Assembly: GCA_029946125.1 (NCBI GenBank)
Contig: JAQSDX010000030.1
Span: 1-42,765 of the forward strand
Direction: 5' to 3'
Origin: Candidatus Methylobacter titanis
GTDB taxonomy: Bacteria; Pseudomonadota; Gammaproteobacteria; Methylococcales; Methylomonadaceae
DNA: 42,765 nt
Shown: positions 1-8,408 of the stretch, one piece after another
Layout of the letters: the number at the start of each line of letters is the position of its first letter
Position numbering within the stretch: the first letter of the stretch is position 1
Made by a program: the position numbers and the translations under genes
Notes under the pieces: model-generated
Told to the model about the DNA's origin: nothing
Databases searched by the model: none
What the model saw: the letters and a program-made list of their open reading frames with translations, nothing else

Positions 1-266
1 AGGGGAGGATTATTCAAAACAAAAAAGCAGCGTAAGTTTTAACCGTCGAGGCGACAACTACATTGACAATTTCCGAAACCGAGTAAAACAGAATTGCTAA
101 GGCAAGTTAACAGTATTTGATGGCATAAACAGGTCAGACCGGTGCTTTCATAACCCGTCGAATCCATAGGTTCTTTAGAAACCGTTAGGGTGGTTGAGGT
201 GAAAGTGCGCGGATAGATTCATCAGGAGTCCTGAGGTAATAAAACCTCTTTCAAGAGACCGGATAT
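1..266. other. Left edge, no recognisable gene
   Basis: No convincing reading frame or RNA gene is visible. The stretch lies upstream of the decayed ISAs1 transposase and does not contain the left inverted repeat expected for that element, so the element is probably cut off on this side or its end has decayed. Confidence 0.4.
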
Positions 267-329
267 ATGGCTGCAATCATGATCTCTGTTGATGACATCA
301 ATTTTGAAAACTTATCTTGCAATAATCGA

Positions 330-1184
330 GGAGTCCATATATGGATTCGAGCCTGGTTGGGTCCTGAAGTGGAGGGTAAAGTGGTGGCCATTGACGGTAA
401 AACACTACGCGGCAACCATGATAGCGAATAATCGCCGATACATTTAGTATCAGCGTTTGCCAGCGAAGCGGGGATCGTCTTAGGGCAGGTTAAAACCCGT
501 GAAAAGTCTAATGAGATTACTGCGATTCCTGAACTATTGAAGTGGTTGGATGTGCGCAGAGCCATTGTGACCATTGATGCCATAAGCTGCCAAAAGCCAT
601 CGCCAAGAAAATTATCGATAAAGATGGCGATTACCTGTTGGCGCTTAAAGGCAACCAAAGTAGCCTGCATGATGATGTTCGTCTGCATTTTGAACAGCCC
701 GCCCCTGCGTCGCTTGCCCGGATGACCCGCGCTGAAAGTATTGATAAAGGGCACGGGCGCATCGAAGTCCGGCAATGCCGGGCGTGTACCGATATTGACT
801 GGCTTAGGGTACGTCACCCTGAGTGGAAAAACCTGAATAGTATTGTCGCGATTGACAGTGAGCGACTCATCGGTGATGTGACGACCCAAGAAACTCGTTA
901 TTGCATCAGCAGTTCGCTGACCTCCGCAACGCAGATGCTGATCTCCGTGCGTTTGCACAAGGATATCGAAAACCAGTTACATTGAGTGCCGGACATGTCT
1001 TTCGACGAAGATCAAAGTCGCATACGCAAAGGACAATGCCTCAACTAATACCGCTATTATCCGCCATGCGGCGTTAAACATGATACGACAAGCACAAAAG
1101 AAACGGGTGTCCATCAAACATATGCGTAAAGCAGCTGGCCGGGATAATTCCATCTTAACAGATATTTTGGCTCAGGTTTTTTAA
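330..1184 (+). pseudogene. ISAs1-family transposase relic
   Basis: Translating across frames gives a DDE transposase of the ISAs1 family (H-repeat-associated type). Visible landmarks are VVAIDGKTLRG near 375-410, the block around DGDYLLALKGNQ near 625-660, the ENQLH...SFDEDQSRIRK block near 970-1030, and the C-terminal KKRVSIKHMRKAAGRDN block near 1100-1145. The N-terminal part, roughly the first 100 residues of the family, is not recognisable. The gene is dead: there is an in-frame TAA at 429-431, a one-base loss near 590 (the frame moves from phase 3 to phase 2), a TGA at 983-985 where the family has Trp, and another frame change near 1035. The final stop at 1182-1184 lies inside the right terminal repeat, as is usual in this family. 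The relic marks an old insertion just upstream of the heme d1 operon. Confidence 0.85.
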
Positions 1185-1197
1185 TGAGGTTGCCCTG
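1177..1197 (+). repeat. ISAs1 right terminal inverted repeat
   Basis: The stretch ends in AATGAGGTTGCCCTG, the outward-reading end typical of ISAs1 elements, and overlaps the transposase stop codon. No matching left copy was found between position 1 and the start of transposase homology. Confidence 0.6.
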
Positions 1198-1263
1198 ACA
1201 CAATAAGCTCTTTTAAAAAAGTAAAGACATCACTGAATCGTATAAACACGCTTAATCATCATA

Positions 1264-1515
1264 TAGAATATGTGAATTACCCTGACCTAAAGGACGGGGC
1301 TTCTAACGTCAACGGCACGAGCAAGAACAGAAGATTTACGTCCCCTGACTTGGCTAACAGTGCCTCAGTTAGCAGTACCGGCGATTCCCGCCGCTATGGA
1401 AGTATCATGCTAACTTAGGGCGACTAGCGCCATCAGCACGAAATGAGCATACAACTCTGAAAAATAAAAATCAAGCGCATCCTTACATCCCCGACTTGAA
1501 GAAAGGGGTTTTACA
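1264..1515. mobile_element. IS200/IS605-like end hairpins, relic
   Basis: Two short imperfect hairpins of the kind found at IS200/IS605 ends occur in the same orientation: one at 1280-1299 (CCCTGACC...GGACGGGG) and one at 1489-1508 (CCCC...GGGG, followed by TTTTAC). Between them is a smaller inverted repeat, GCTAAC/GTTAGC, at 1353-1373. No TnpA or TnpB coding sequence is visible, so this is at most a remnant or a small non-autonomous derivative. The assignment rests on hairpin sequence style only. Confidence 0.35.
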
Positions 1516-1883
1516 GACAAACTGATAAACGCGCGCTTACTTCTATGCATTATCTATCTTGCTCTTTCCTCAATAGATCGAGACACTTGCCTGCTTTTGA
1601 AAAACTGGAAAACCAACCTTTAACGCCGGAAATGTCTCTACAGAGACTACCTAATGAAAAACAACAAATTGCAGAAACAATAAGTTTTTTATCGCGCTAA
1701 AACCATGCACATTCTTTCTATAAAATACCGTTACATCCAGCAATTACCCTGATTTTTAAACCCAACTCACCCGCATTTTTCTGTTTGGTTAACGCTTAGC
1801 ACTAATAACTCACTAAAATCAAACTTGAGCTTTTCAACCATACACGATAATATTGATTCAATACTATATTGGAGCCCAACATA
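1516..1883. promoter_or_regulatory. Leader region of the heme d1 operon
   Basis: There is no gene here. The last 180 bases are AT-rich and must carry the operon promoter. A TTGAG/TTCAA dyad lies at 1825-1837 and a GATAAT -10-like hexamer at 1846-1851. The dyad is one base short of an FNR-type box and is badly spaced from the hexamer, so I do not claim an FNR site. A GGAG ribosome binding site at 1871-1874 sets the start of the first gene at 1884. Confidence 0.4.
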
Positions 1884-3464
1884 ATGAAAACAACAAAAAA
1901 ACGCCTACCTAAATCAGTCCTTATCGGCTTAGCCGCTATCATTTTGCCGCTTGGAGCGCAGGCGGCCTCCGATACAGGCAAAGACATGCACAAATTATAC
2001 GAGGACAATTGTGCCAGTTGTCACGGCTCAGACCATGGCGGATTTATTGCCCCCGGGTTAAACTCAGAATCACTGAAAGGCCGCAGCCCTACGGCTTTAC
2101 GCACGATTATCATGGCCGGTAGTTTCGACACCTTGATGCCTCCGTTCTTCGGTCGCTTATCGGATGACGAAATTCGAGGCTTGGTTAAACATCTACAAAC
2201 CACACCAAAACTTGCCAATCCGGCCTGGACCATTGATGACATTAAAGCATCAGTAAAAGTCTATATTAAAGATGAAAGCACCTTGCCAGCCAAGCCGACC
2301 TATGAAATCGACAGCATGGACAATATTATCGGTGTGGCAGCACGCGGTAAATACGGGCGCGGCTCAGGTTCAAAAGCCGTGTTCATCAACAGCGTTACCC
2401 ATCAACAAATCGGTGAAATTGCTACCGGCACTGCCGCGCACATCATCGACTATGACCCCGCCAACCCGCGCTGGGCTTATGTAAAAAATGATACCGCCGA
2501 AATTTTTAAAGTCGATTTATATTCCATGCAAGTGGTGCGCAGCGTTAAAACCGGCTTCAACGGTCCGGGGCTTGGCGTTTCCCGCGACGGCAAATACATC
2601 ATGGCCGGTTCTTACGTACCGCACAACGCCGTCATTCTTGATGCCGCTACCCTGGAACCGCTAAAAACCTTTGAACTGGAAGGCATAGATCCTGACGGTA
2701 AAATGGTCAGCTCCGATTCCGGTATGGTCATCGGCACACCGTTTGCCGATATTTTTGCCATCGCGCTGGAAAATGCCGGTCAAGTCTGGGTAGTCGATTT
2801 AAAAGAAGGCTTTCCTGTCACTAAAATCGAAAATGTGGGTCGCCATCTGCATGATGCCTTTTTAACTCATGGCGGCAGCAAGTTGATGGTCGCCTCTTAT
2901 GATGACAGCATCGTCACCGCGATTGATTTAAAAGAGCGCAAAATCATCAAAAAACTGGATGCCGGTTGCGTACCCCACGTTGGCGGCGGCGCGGCTGTTG
3001 AAGTTGACGGCCGCACCTTAGGGTTCGGCACCAATTTTGGCGATTGCGACAAAATGGTGGTCAGCGTCTGGGATCTAGACAAAATGGAAGTGGTGAAACA
3101 GGTTCCCGTTTCTGGCGGTACTGAATCGCCTGCTGCTCATGCCAACGCACCGTATGTCGCCGTGGACATTATATCTAAGGACAGACGTGCGCGCACCATT
3201 CAGCTGATCGACAAGAAAACCCTTGAAGTGGTTAAAACGCTGGATGTAGGCGGTCACGCTTATTTCCCCGAATACAGCGCCGATGGCAAATTCCTGTATG
3301 TCAGTGCGGGCTACAGCGGTGACGAAGTCGTCGTTTATGATTCGACCTCTTTAGAAAAAGTGGCCTCAATTGCGATGGAAAGCCCAGCCGGTATCTTCTC
3401 TCACGGCCGGGTTAAATACATGACACGCGGACTTTCACCTGACGAAATGAAAGGGGCAAAATAA
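1884..3464 (+). CDS. nirS: Cytochrome cd1-type protein, NirS-like nitrite reductase
   Basis: This periplasmic protein of 526 residues has an N-terminal cytochrome c domain and a C-terminal heme d1 beta-propeller. NirS enzymes reduce nitrite to nitric oxide. A signal peptide ends near residue 27 (GAQA). The c-heme motif CASCH is at 43-47 with a likely axial Met in LMPPF near 85. Three propeller histidines align with those of NirS: His186 (AAHIID, proximal heme ligand), His323 (HLHDAF) and His365 (VPHVGG), the two active-site residues. NirS of Pseudomonas has about 45 more residues before the c domain, and the C-terminal third here is divergent. The long insertion I recall in NirN is absent, so NirS-like is the better call, but NirN-like dehydrogenase activity is not excluded. 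The start at 1884 follows a GGAG; a TTG at 1869 is in frame but lacks the spacing. The stop overlaps the next ATG by one base. Confidence 0.75.
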   Translation: MKTTKKRLPKSVLIGLAAIILPLGAQAASDTGKDMHKLYEDNCASCHGSDHGGFIAPGLNSESLKGRSPTALRTIIMAGSFDTLMPPFFGRLSDDEIRGLVKHLQTTPKLANPAWTIDDIKASVKVYIKDESTLPAKPTYEIDSMDNIIGVAARGKYGRGSGSKAVFINSVTHQQIGEIATGTAAHIIDYDPANPRWAYVKNDTAEIFKVDLYSMQVVRSVKTGFNGPGLGVSRDGKYIMAGSYVPHNAVILDAATLEPLKTFELEGIDPDGKMVSSDSGMVIGTPFADIFAIALENAGQVWVVDLKEGFPVTKIENVGRHLHDAFLTHGGSKLMVASYDDSIVTAIDLKERKIIKKLDAGCVPHVGGGAAVEVDGRTLGFGTNFGDCDKMVVSVWDLDKMEVVKQVPVSGGTESPAAHANAPYVAVDIISKDRRARTIQLIDKKTLEVVKTLDVGGHAYFPEYSADGKFLYVSAGYSGDEVVVYDSTSLEKVASIAMESPAGIFSHGRVKYMTRGLSPDEMKGAK

Positions 3465-3775
3465 TGAAATTCCTGGCACTTTCAAGCACATTAATGCTGG
3501 GGCTGTTATCCGCCCAAAGCGTTAATGCAGCGAGCATTTATGCAGGCCATGCCACAGCGGCGGCAGTTTGTTCGCAATGTCACGGCATTAAAACCCCTTC
3601 AGCCGATGCGCCATTCCCACCTTTAGCCGGGCGCGATGCGGACTATTTAAAAACGGCGTTAAAACAGTACCGCGATAAAACCCGAAAATCCGACATTATG
3701 AATGCCATTGCCGGTTCGTTAAGCGACAGCGACATTAGCAATGTGGCAACCTACTATGCCAGGATAAAACCGTAA
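3464..3775 (+). CDS. Small periplasmic class I cytochrome c
   Basis: This 103-residue protein has a signal peptide ending near residue 22 (SVNA) and a single heme motif CSQCH at 36-40. The likely sixth ligand is Met79 in KSDIMN, and the C-terminal helix DSDISNVATYYA is typical of cytochrome c553 or half of a c4. Its place directly after the cd1 gene, overlapping it by one base (TAATG), matches that of the cytochrome donor genes (such as nirM) in Pseudomonas operons. I infer that it delivers electrons to the cd1 protein. The sequence is not close enough to c551 to justify the nirM name. Confidence 0.8.
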   Translation: MKFLALSSTLMLGLLSAQSVNAASIYAGHATAAAVCSQCHGIKTPSADAPFPPLAGRDADYLKTALKQYRDKTRKSDIMNAIAGSLSDSDISNVATYYARIKP

Positions 3776-3780
3776 CATTC

Positions 3781-4095
3781 ATGAAAACATCGCTGCTTTT
3801 AATGTGGGTTATGCTAGCTATTTTCGCTAACGCCAGCCTGGCCAGCGAACCATCACAGGACAGGAAAATCACGCTCCGCAACATGCTCAAACAGGATTGC
3901 GGAGCGTGTCATGGTTTAACCTTAAAAGGCGGCCTAGGCCCTGCTCTATTGCCCGAAGCGTTAGCCGGAAAGTCTGATGATTTTTTGGTTGCGACGATTC
4001 TTAACGGCCGCAAAGGCACCGCCATGCCGCCTTGGCGCCCGTTTATCAGTCATGATGAAGCCGCCTGGTTGCTTGGGATTTTACGCAAGCCTTAG
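3781..4095 (+). CDS. nirC: NirC-like c-type cytochrome
   Basis: This is a 104-residue periplasmic cytochrome with a signal peptide of about 22 residues (ASLA cleavage region). The heme motif CGACH is at 40-44, followed by a glycine-rich GGLGPALLPEAL block, and the probable axial methionine is Met82 in AMPPW. This GGLGPAL...MPPW pattern is characteristic of NirC and of the c domain of NirN. NirC can donate electrons to cd1 nitrite reductase and has been linked to heme d1 maturation. It starts five bases after the preceding stop and is co-transcribed. Confidence 0.8.
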   Translation: MKTSLLLMWVMLAIFANASLASEPSQDRKITLRNMLKQDCGACHGLTLKGGLGPALLPEALAGKSDDFLVATILNGRKGTAMPPWRPFISHDEAAWLLGILRKP

Positions 4096-4145
4096 CCTTA
4101 CATCTCACAAACCTTTGTGTCCTTTCGCGACATTTATTTTCCGCT

Positions 4146-5309
4146 ATGAACAAGCTACTACCTCTTTTAACCTTGCTATTCTCTTTCAATGCGATCGCAG
4201 AGCTGCGCGCTACCGGCGACCTGGGCATCGTCATCGAACGGGAAGACGGCAATGCGCTGATCATTAACACCACCGAGCATAAGCGCCTGGCCAAGATCGA
4301 AAAGCTGGGCGACTTGTCCCATGCATCCGTAGTTTTCTCCCGCGATCAACGTTACGCCTATGTTTTCGGCAGGGATGGCGGTTTGACCAAAATCGACATG
4401 CTCAAGGATGCCATCGACAAACGCATCATCCAGGCCGGCAACAGCATCGGTGGGGCGATTTCTCAGGACGGCAAATTAATCGCTGTGTCCAACTATACCC
4501 CCGGCGGCGTTAAAGTTTTTTCAGCCGACACGCTGGAACTGGTTGCCGATATTCCTTCCGAGTATGGCAAAGGACTTAGCTCTAAAGTGGTCGGCCTGGT
4601 TGACGCACCCGGACAACGCTTTGTCTTCAGCCTGTTCGATGCCGGTGAAATCTGGATGGCTGACTTTAAAAACCCAAAATCGCCCGTGATTAAAAAATTC
4701 CCAAACATCGGCAAACAACCTTATGACGCGTTAATTTCACCAGACGGACACTATTATATAGCCGGATTATTTGGCGAATCGGGAATGGCATTGCTGGATT
4801 TATGGGATGTTGATGCCGGAGTCAAACGCATCTTACCCGACTACGGCAAAGACGATGAAAAACTCCCCGTTTATAAAATGCCGCATCTTGAAGGCTGGGC
4901 GGTAGCCGGTGACTACTTGTTTGCACCCGCGATAGGTCAACACAAAGTCCTGGTCATCGACAAAAATACCTGGGAACTGCATGACACCATTGCAGTTGCC
5001 GGACAACCGGTTTTTGTGATGGCTAGGCCCGATGGACGGCAAGTCTGGGTTAACTTTGCTTTTCCCGATAACAATCAAGTACAAATTATCGATGTCAAAG
5101 ACTTGTCTCTCAGCAAAACCTTGTCGCCAGGAAAAGCCGTTTTGCACATGGAATTCACCCCGCGCGGAGAACAAGTCTGGGTTGCGGTAAGGGACGATAA
5201 TCAACTGGTGGTTTACGACACCGAAACCTTACAGGAAATAACCCGCCTGCCCGCCAACAAACCCAACGGCATTTTCTTTAGCTCACGTGCGCATAAAATC
5301 GGTTTATAA
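4146..5309 (+). CDS. nirF: Heme d1 biosynthesis protein NirF
   Basis: This 387-residue beta-propeller protein is related to the d1 domain of NirS. NirF acts late in heme d1 synthesis in the periplasm; it binds the tetrapyrrole precursor and helps form its side chains. Recognisable blocks are LRATGDLGIVIERE near 21-34, LSHASVVFSRD near 58-68, QPYDALISPDG in the middle, KMPHLEGWAVAGD, and the C-terminal NGIFFSSRAHKIGL. The length is typical. It has a cleavable signal peptide (SFNAIA^E) but no lipobox cysteine, unlike NirF described as a lipoprotein in Pseudomonas. A 50-base gap separates it from nirC; nirD follows four bases after its stop. Confidence 0.92.
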   Translation: MNKLLPLLTLLFSFNAIAELRATGDLGIVIEREDGNALIINTTEHKRLAKIEKLGDLSHASVVFSRDQRYAYVFGRDGGLTKIDMLKDAIDKRIIQAGNSIGGAISQDGKLIAVSNYTPGGVKVFSADTLELVADIPSEYGKGLSSKVVGLVDAPGQRFVFSLFDAGEIWMADFKNPKSPVIKKFPNIGKQPYDALISPDGHYYIAGLFGESGMALLDLWDVDAGVKRILPDYGKDDEKLPVYKMPHLEGWAVAGDYLFAPAIGQHKVLVIDKNTWELHDTIAVAGQPVFVMARPDGRQVWVNFAFPDNNQVQIIDVKDLSLSKTLSPGKAVLHMEFTPRGEQVWVAVRDDNQLVVYDTETLQEITRLPANKPNGIFFSSRAHKIGL

Positions 5310-5313
5310 GCCT

Positions 5314-5772
5314 ATGTTGACAACCTTACACAAACAGCTGCTCAACGACTATCAGCAAAATTTTCCGCTATCGCCCAGGCCTTATCAGGACATCGCTGAG
5401 GCGTTGGGCGTAACCGAAGCCGACGTTTTATCGGCATTGACCGAACTTAACGATAATAATTTCATCAGCCGCATCGGCCCGGTTATTCCGCCCAATCATA
5501 TCGGCGTCAGCGCTCTGATCGCAATGGCCGTGCCCGAACAGCACCTGCAAACCGTTGCCGATAAAATCAGCGCCCACCCCGAAGTCAATCATAACTACGA
5601 ACGCGAACACCGGTTTAACCTCTGGTTTGTGGTCATCGCTGCCGATGCAGAACATTTAGATGCTTTGATTGATGCCATCGAGCAGGAAACATCATACCCA
5701 GCCATGCTGCTGCCGATGCTGGATGATTTTTTCATTGATTTGGGCTTTAAGCTGGATCTGAACAATGATTGA
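5314..5772 (+). CDS. nirD: Siroheme decarboxylase subunit NirD
   Basis: This 152-residue Lrp/AsnC-fold protein has an N-terminal winged-helix segment (YQDIAEALGVTEADVLSALTEL) and a C-terminal domain containing HNYEREHRFNLWFVV. NirD, NirL, NirG and NirH together decarboxylate siroheme to 12,18-didecarboxysiroheme in the cytoplasm. Here they work as catalysts despite the DNA-binding-like fold. The ATG at 5314 is chosen because family members start a few residues before the HKQLLNDYQ helix; a longer frame from 5287 would run into nirF. D versus G is assigned from gene order only. Its end overlaps nirL by 8 bases. Confidence 0.85.
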   Translation: MLTTLHKQLLNDYQQNFPLSPRPYQDIAEALGVTEADVLSALTELNDNNFISRIGPVIPPNHIGVSALIAMAVPEQHLQTVADKISAHPEVNHNYEREHRFNLWFVVIAADAEHLDALIDAIEQETSYPAMLLPMLDDFFIDLGFKLDLNND

Positions 5773-6256
5773 AGCCAGAGATCGTCAACTGCTTGAACAT
5801 ATTCAACTGGGACTGCCTGTTTGCTCAAAACCCTATGCCGAAATCGGGCGGTTGTGCGATATGCCCGAAACCGAAGTCATCGAACGTTTAACCCAGCTTA
5901 AACAGCAAGGCCTGATCAAACGCATGGGCGTTATCGTCAAACACCGGCAACTGGGTTACCGCGCCAATGCGATGGTCGTCTGGAATGTACCGGACAATCT
6001 TATCAAACAGCTGGGCGGACATATCGGCCAGTTTCCGTTTGTGACCCTGTGTTATCAACGCCCCAGACAACCCGAATGGCCGTATAACCTGTATTGCATG
6101 ATTCACGGCAAAGACAAAGCCACCGTTTTGAAGCAACTGGAACAATTGGTTGACGCTTGCAGTTTAAGCAGTTTTGACCAAGAAATCCTGTTCAGTAACC
6201 GCTGTTTTAAACAACGCGGCGCTGTTTATAAAAATACGGCAGTAACTCATGGATGA
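5765..6256 (+). CDS. nirL: Siroheme decarboxylase subunit NirL
   Basis: This 163-residue Lrp/AsnC-fold subunit is of the second type in the NirDLGH set. It has the helix-turn-helix-like part (YAEIGRLCDMPETEVIERL), then LGYRANAMVVWNVPD and the block CYQRPRQPEWPYNLYCMIHG, which is shared with NirH and contains candidate substrate-binding His and Arg residues. It probably pairs with NirD to form an A/B-type decarboxylase like archaeal AhbA/AhbB. The start overlaps nirD by 8 bases, suggesting translational coupling. The L name follows the order known from Pseudomonas. Confidence 0.85.
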   Translation: MIEARDRQLLEHIQLGLPVCSKPYAEIGRLCDMPETEVIERLTQLKQQGLIKRMGVIVKHRQLGYRANAMVVWNVPDNLIKQLGGHIGQFPFVTLCYQRPRQPEWPYNLYCMIHGKDKATVLKQLEQLVDACSLSSFDQEILFSNRCFKQRGAVYKNTAVTHG

Positions 6257-6692
6257 CATAGACAAGAAAATCATCAACGCCCTGCAAGACGGCTTTCCGA
6301 TCTGCGACGCGCCTTATCGACAAGTTGCCATGCAACTGGGGTTGCTCGAACAGGAACTGATAAACCGGTTAAAAGCACTGCTGGATAATGGCACCCTCAC
6401 CCGCTTCGGCCCATTGTATAATGCCGAACAAATGGGCGGCGCCTTAACTCTGGCAGCCGTTAAAGCGCCGGAACAGCGTTTCGATGAAATCACCGACATC
6501 ATCAACGCCTTTCCCGAAGTTGCGCATAATTACGCGCGCAGCCATGAGCTGAATATGTGGTTTGTGATTGCCACCGAAACGCCCGAACAAATCCAGCAAA
6601 CCATCGATGCAATAGAACAACAAACCGGCCTTACCGTCTACAACATGCCAAAAAACCAAGAGTATTTTGTCAACCTGAAACTGGAAGCCTGA
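6249..6692 (+). CDS. nirG: Siroheme decarboxylase subunit NirG
   Basis: This 147-residue Lrp/AsnC-fold protein is the second copy of the NirD type, with RFGPLYNAEQMGG, FPEVAHNYARSHELNMWFVI and the C-terminal KNQEYFVNLKLE. It has the same role as NirD in removing two carboxyl groups from siroheme, most likely in a pair with NirH. Its ATG overlaps the end of nirL by 8 bases, the same geometry as the nirD-nirL junction. This is consistent with an ancient duplication of a two-gene unit. Confidence 0.85.
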   Translation: MDDIDKKIINALQDGFPICDAPYRQVAMQLGLLEQELINRLKALLDNGTLTRFGPLYNAEQMGGALTLAAVKAPEQRFDEITDIINAFPEVAHNYARSHELNMWFVIATETPEQIQQTIDAIEQQTGLTVYNMPKNQEYFVNLKLEA

Positions 6693-6694
6693 GC

Positions 6695-7186
6695 ATGCTT
6701 GACGAAACAGACCGCAAAATCATCCAGGCAACCCAGGCCGGTTTACCGTTAACGCCCCAACCCTATCAAGCTATTGCGGAACAACTCGGACTGACCAGCG
6801 ATGATGTGATGCTACGACTGGCAGCCATGAAAAACAGCGGCAGCATTCGCCGTATCGGCGCAGTACCCAACCACTATAAACTGGGCTATCGTTTTAACGG
6901 CATGACCGTGTGGAATGTTCCTGATGAGGTCATCGACGAACTGGGGCAACAAGTCGGGCGACTGGATTTTGTCAGCCATTGTTATCATCGTCCCAGGCAT
7001 TTGCCCGAATGGCCGTATAACCTGTTTGCGATGGTGCATGGCAAAACCCAGCAAGCAGTCGACAAACAGATTCAGCAGATTGCCGATCTGCTTGGCGACT
7101 CTAATCTGGGCTGCGACGTGTTATACAGCACCAAAATTCTGAAGAAAACCGGTTTCCGCACAAGTAATCGGCCCGTAACTGACTAG
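6695..7186 (+). CDS. nirH: Siroheme decarboxylase subunit NirH
   Basis: This 163-residue protein of the NirL/NirH type shares RIGAVPNHYKLGYR, TVWNVPDEVIDELG and CYHRPRHLPEWPYNLFAMVHG with NirL. It is probably the B-type partner of NirG. The ATG at 6695 lies two bases after the nirG stop; an in-frame upstream start inside nirG is unlikely because the family begins just before DETDRKII. The stop is 10 bases before nirJ. Confidence 0.88.
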   Translation: MLDETDRKIIQATQAGLPLTPQPYQAIAEQLGLTSDDVMLRLAAMKNSGSIRRIGAVPNHYKLGYRFNGMTVWNVPDEVIDELGQQVGRLDFVSHCYHRPRHLPEWPYNLFAMVHGKTQQAVDKQIQQIADLLGDSNLGCDVLYSTKILKKTGFRTSNRPVTD

Positions 7187-7196
7187 GAAACTCATT

Positions 7197-8333
7197 ATGT
7201 TTAGATTAAGCCAAACCATGCGGGAACTGATAACGCCGACACCCTTAAAACCGGCGCGTAAACCCGCAGCGCCGGTCGTTATCTGGAACCTGATCCGCCG
7301 CTGCAATCTCACTTGCAAACATTGCTACACGACCTCTACCGATATTAATTTCCCCAACGAATTAAGCACACCGGAAATCTATACCGTCATGGACGACCTG
7401 AAAGCCTTTAAAGTGCCGGTGCTGATTTTATCCGGCGGCGAACCGTTGTTGCATCCCGACATCTTCGCGATTTCCCGCCGCGCCAAGGACATGGGCTTTT
7501 ATGTCGCGCTATCGACTAACGGCACCAAAATTTCTGCGGCTAATATCGACGAAATCGCCGCCATTAATTACCAATACATCGGCGTTAGTCTGGACGGCAT
7601 CAAAGATACTCACGACCAATTCCGGCGGGTGAAAGGCTCTTTTGACCAAGCCTTGCACGGCATCCATTTGTGCCTGGAAAAAGGTATCAAAGTCGGTTTG
7701 CGCTTTACCTTAACGCAGGATAATGCCCATGATTTTCCCGCCTTATTACAGCTAATGGATGACCACGATATCGACAAGTTCTATTTGTCGCATTTGAATT
7801 ACGGCGGTCGCGGCAATAAAAACCGCAAAGACGACGCCCATTTTTCAATGACCCGAGACGCGATGGATTTGCTGTTTGACACCAGCTATGAGTGGCTTAA
7901 GGCAGGCAAAGACCGGGAATTTGTCACCGGCAATAACGACGCCGACGCGGTTTATTTTTTACACTGGGTAGAGCGGAATTTCCCCGACAAAGTCGAACAT
8001 ATCCAAGCCAAACTGGAACAATGGGGCGGCAATGCCTCCGGCGTTAATGTCGCCAATATCGACAACCTGGGTAATGTCCATCCCGATACCTTCTGGTGGC
8101 ATTATGACCTGGGCAATGTCAAGGAACGGCCGTTTTCGGAAATATGGCTGGATACGACCGATCCGTTGATGGCGGGTTTGAAACAACATCCCAGACCACT
8201 CGAAGGACGCTGTGCAAGCTGTCATTATCAAGCAATTTGCAACGGCAACACCCGCGTCAGAGCCGCGCAAACCACAGGAAATTTTTGGGCTGAAGATCCC
8301 GGCTGTTATCTGACCGATAGTGAAATAGCCTAG
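7197..8333 (+). CDS. nirJ: Radical SAM heme d1 synthase NirJ
   Basis: This 378-residue radical SAM/SPASM enzyme converts didecarboxysiroheme by removing propionate side chains in heme d1 synthesis. The radical SAM cluster motif is Cys36, Cys40 and Cys43 (CNLTCKHC), followed by the SAM-binding SGGEPLL near 80 and SLDG near 130. The C-terminal SPASM-like iron-sulfur site has Cys339, Cys342, Cys348 and Cys370. The length is normal for NirJ. It is the last gene of the operon, and a strong hairpin lies 75 bases downstream. AhbC of archaea is related, but the neighbours fix the d1 assignment. Confidence 0.93.
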   Translation: MFRLSQTMRELITPTPLKPARKPAAPVVIWNLIRRCNLTCKHCYTTSTDINFPNELSTPEIYTVMDDLKAFKVPVLILSGGEPLLHPDIFAISRRAKDMGFYVALSTNGTKISAANIDEIAAINYQYIGVSLDGIKDTHDQFRRVKGSFDQALHGIHLCLEKGIKVGLRFTLTQDNAHDFPALLQLMDDHDIDKFYLSHLNYGGRGNKNRKDDAHFSMTRDAMDLLFDTSYEWLKAGKDREFVTGNNDADAVYFLHWVERNFPDKVEHIQAKLEQWGGNASGVNVANIDNLGNVHPDTFWWHYDLGNVKERPFSEIWLDTTDPLMAGLKQHPRPLEGRCASCHYQAICNGNTRVRAAQTTGNFWAEDPGCYLTDSEIA

Positions 8334-8408
8334 GAAGCTTTCGGTGCTAAAGGGTACAGACAATGCACCCTAAGCGACTGATAAGGATCGGGGATTAAAT
8401 ACACGCAA

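Noticed and set aside
1-266. Possible group II intron segment at the left edge
   Set aside because: A few short strings looked intron-like, but no domain V hairpin or boundary could be seen.
1825-1837. FNR/Nnr-like dyad TTGAG...TTCAA upstream of the cd1 gene
   Set aside because: The spacer is one base short of the TTGAT-N4-ATCAA form and the dyad sits too close to the possible -10 hexamer, so it is not a convincing site.
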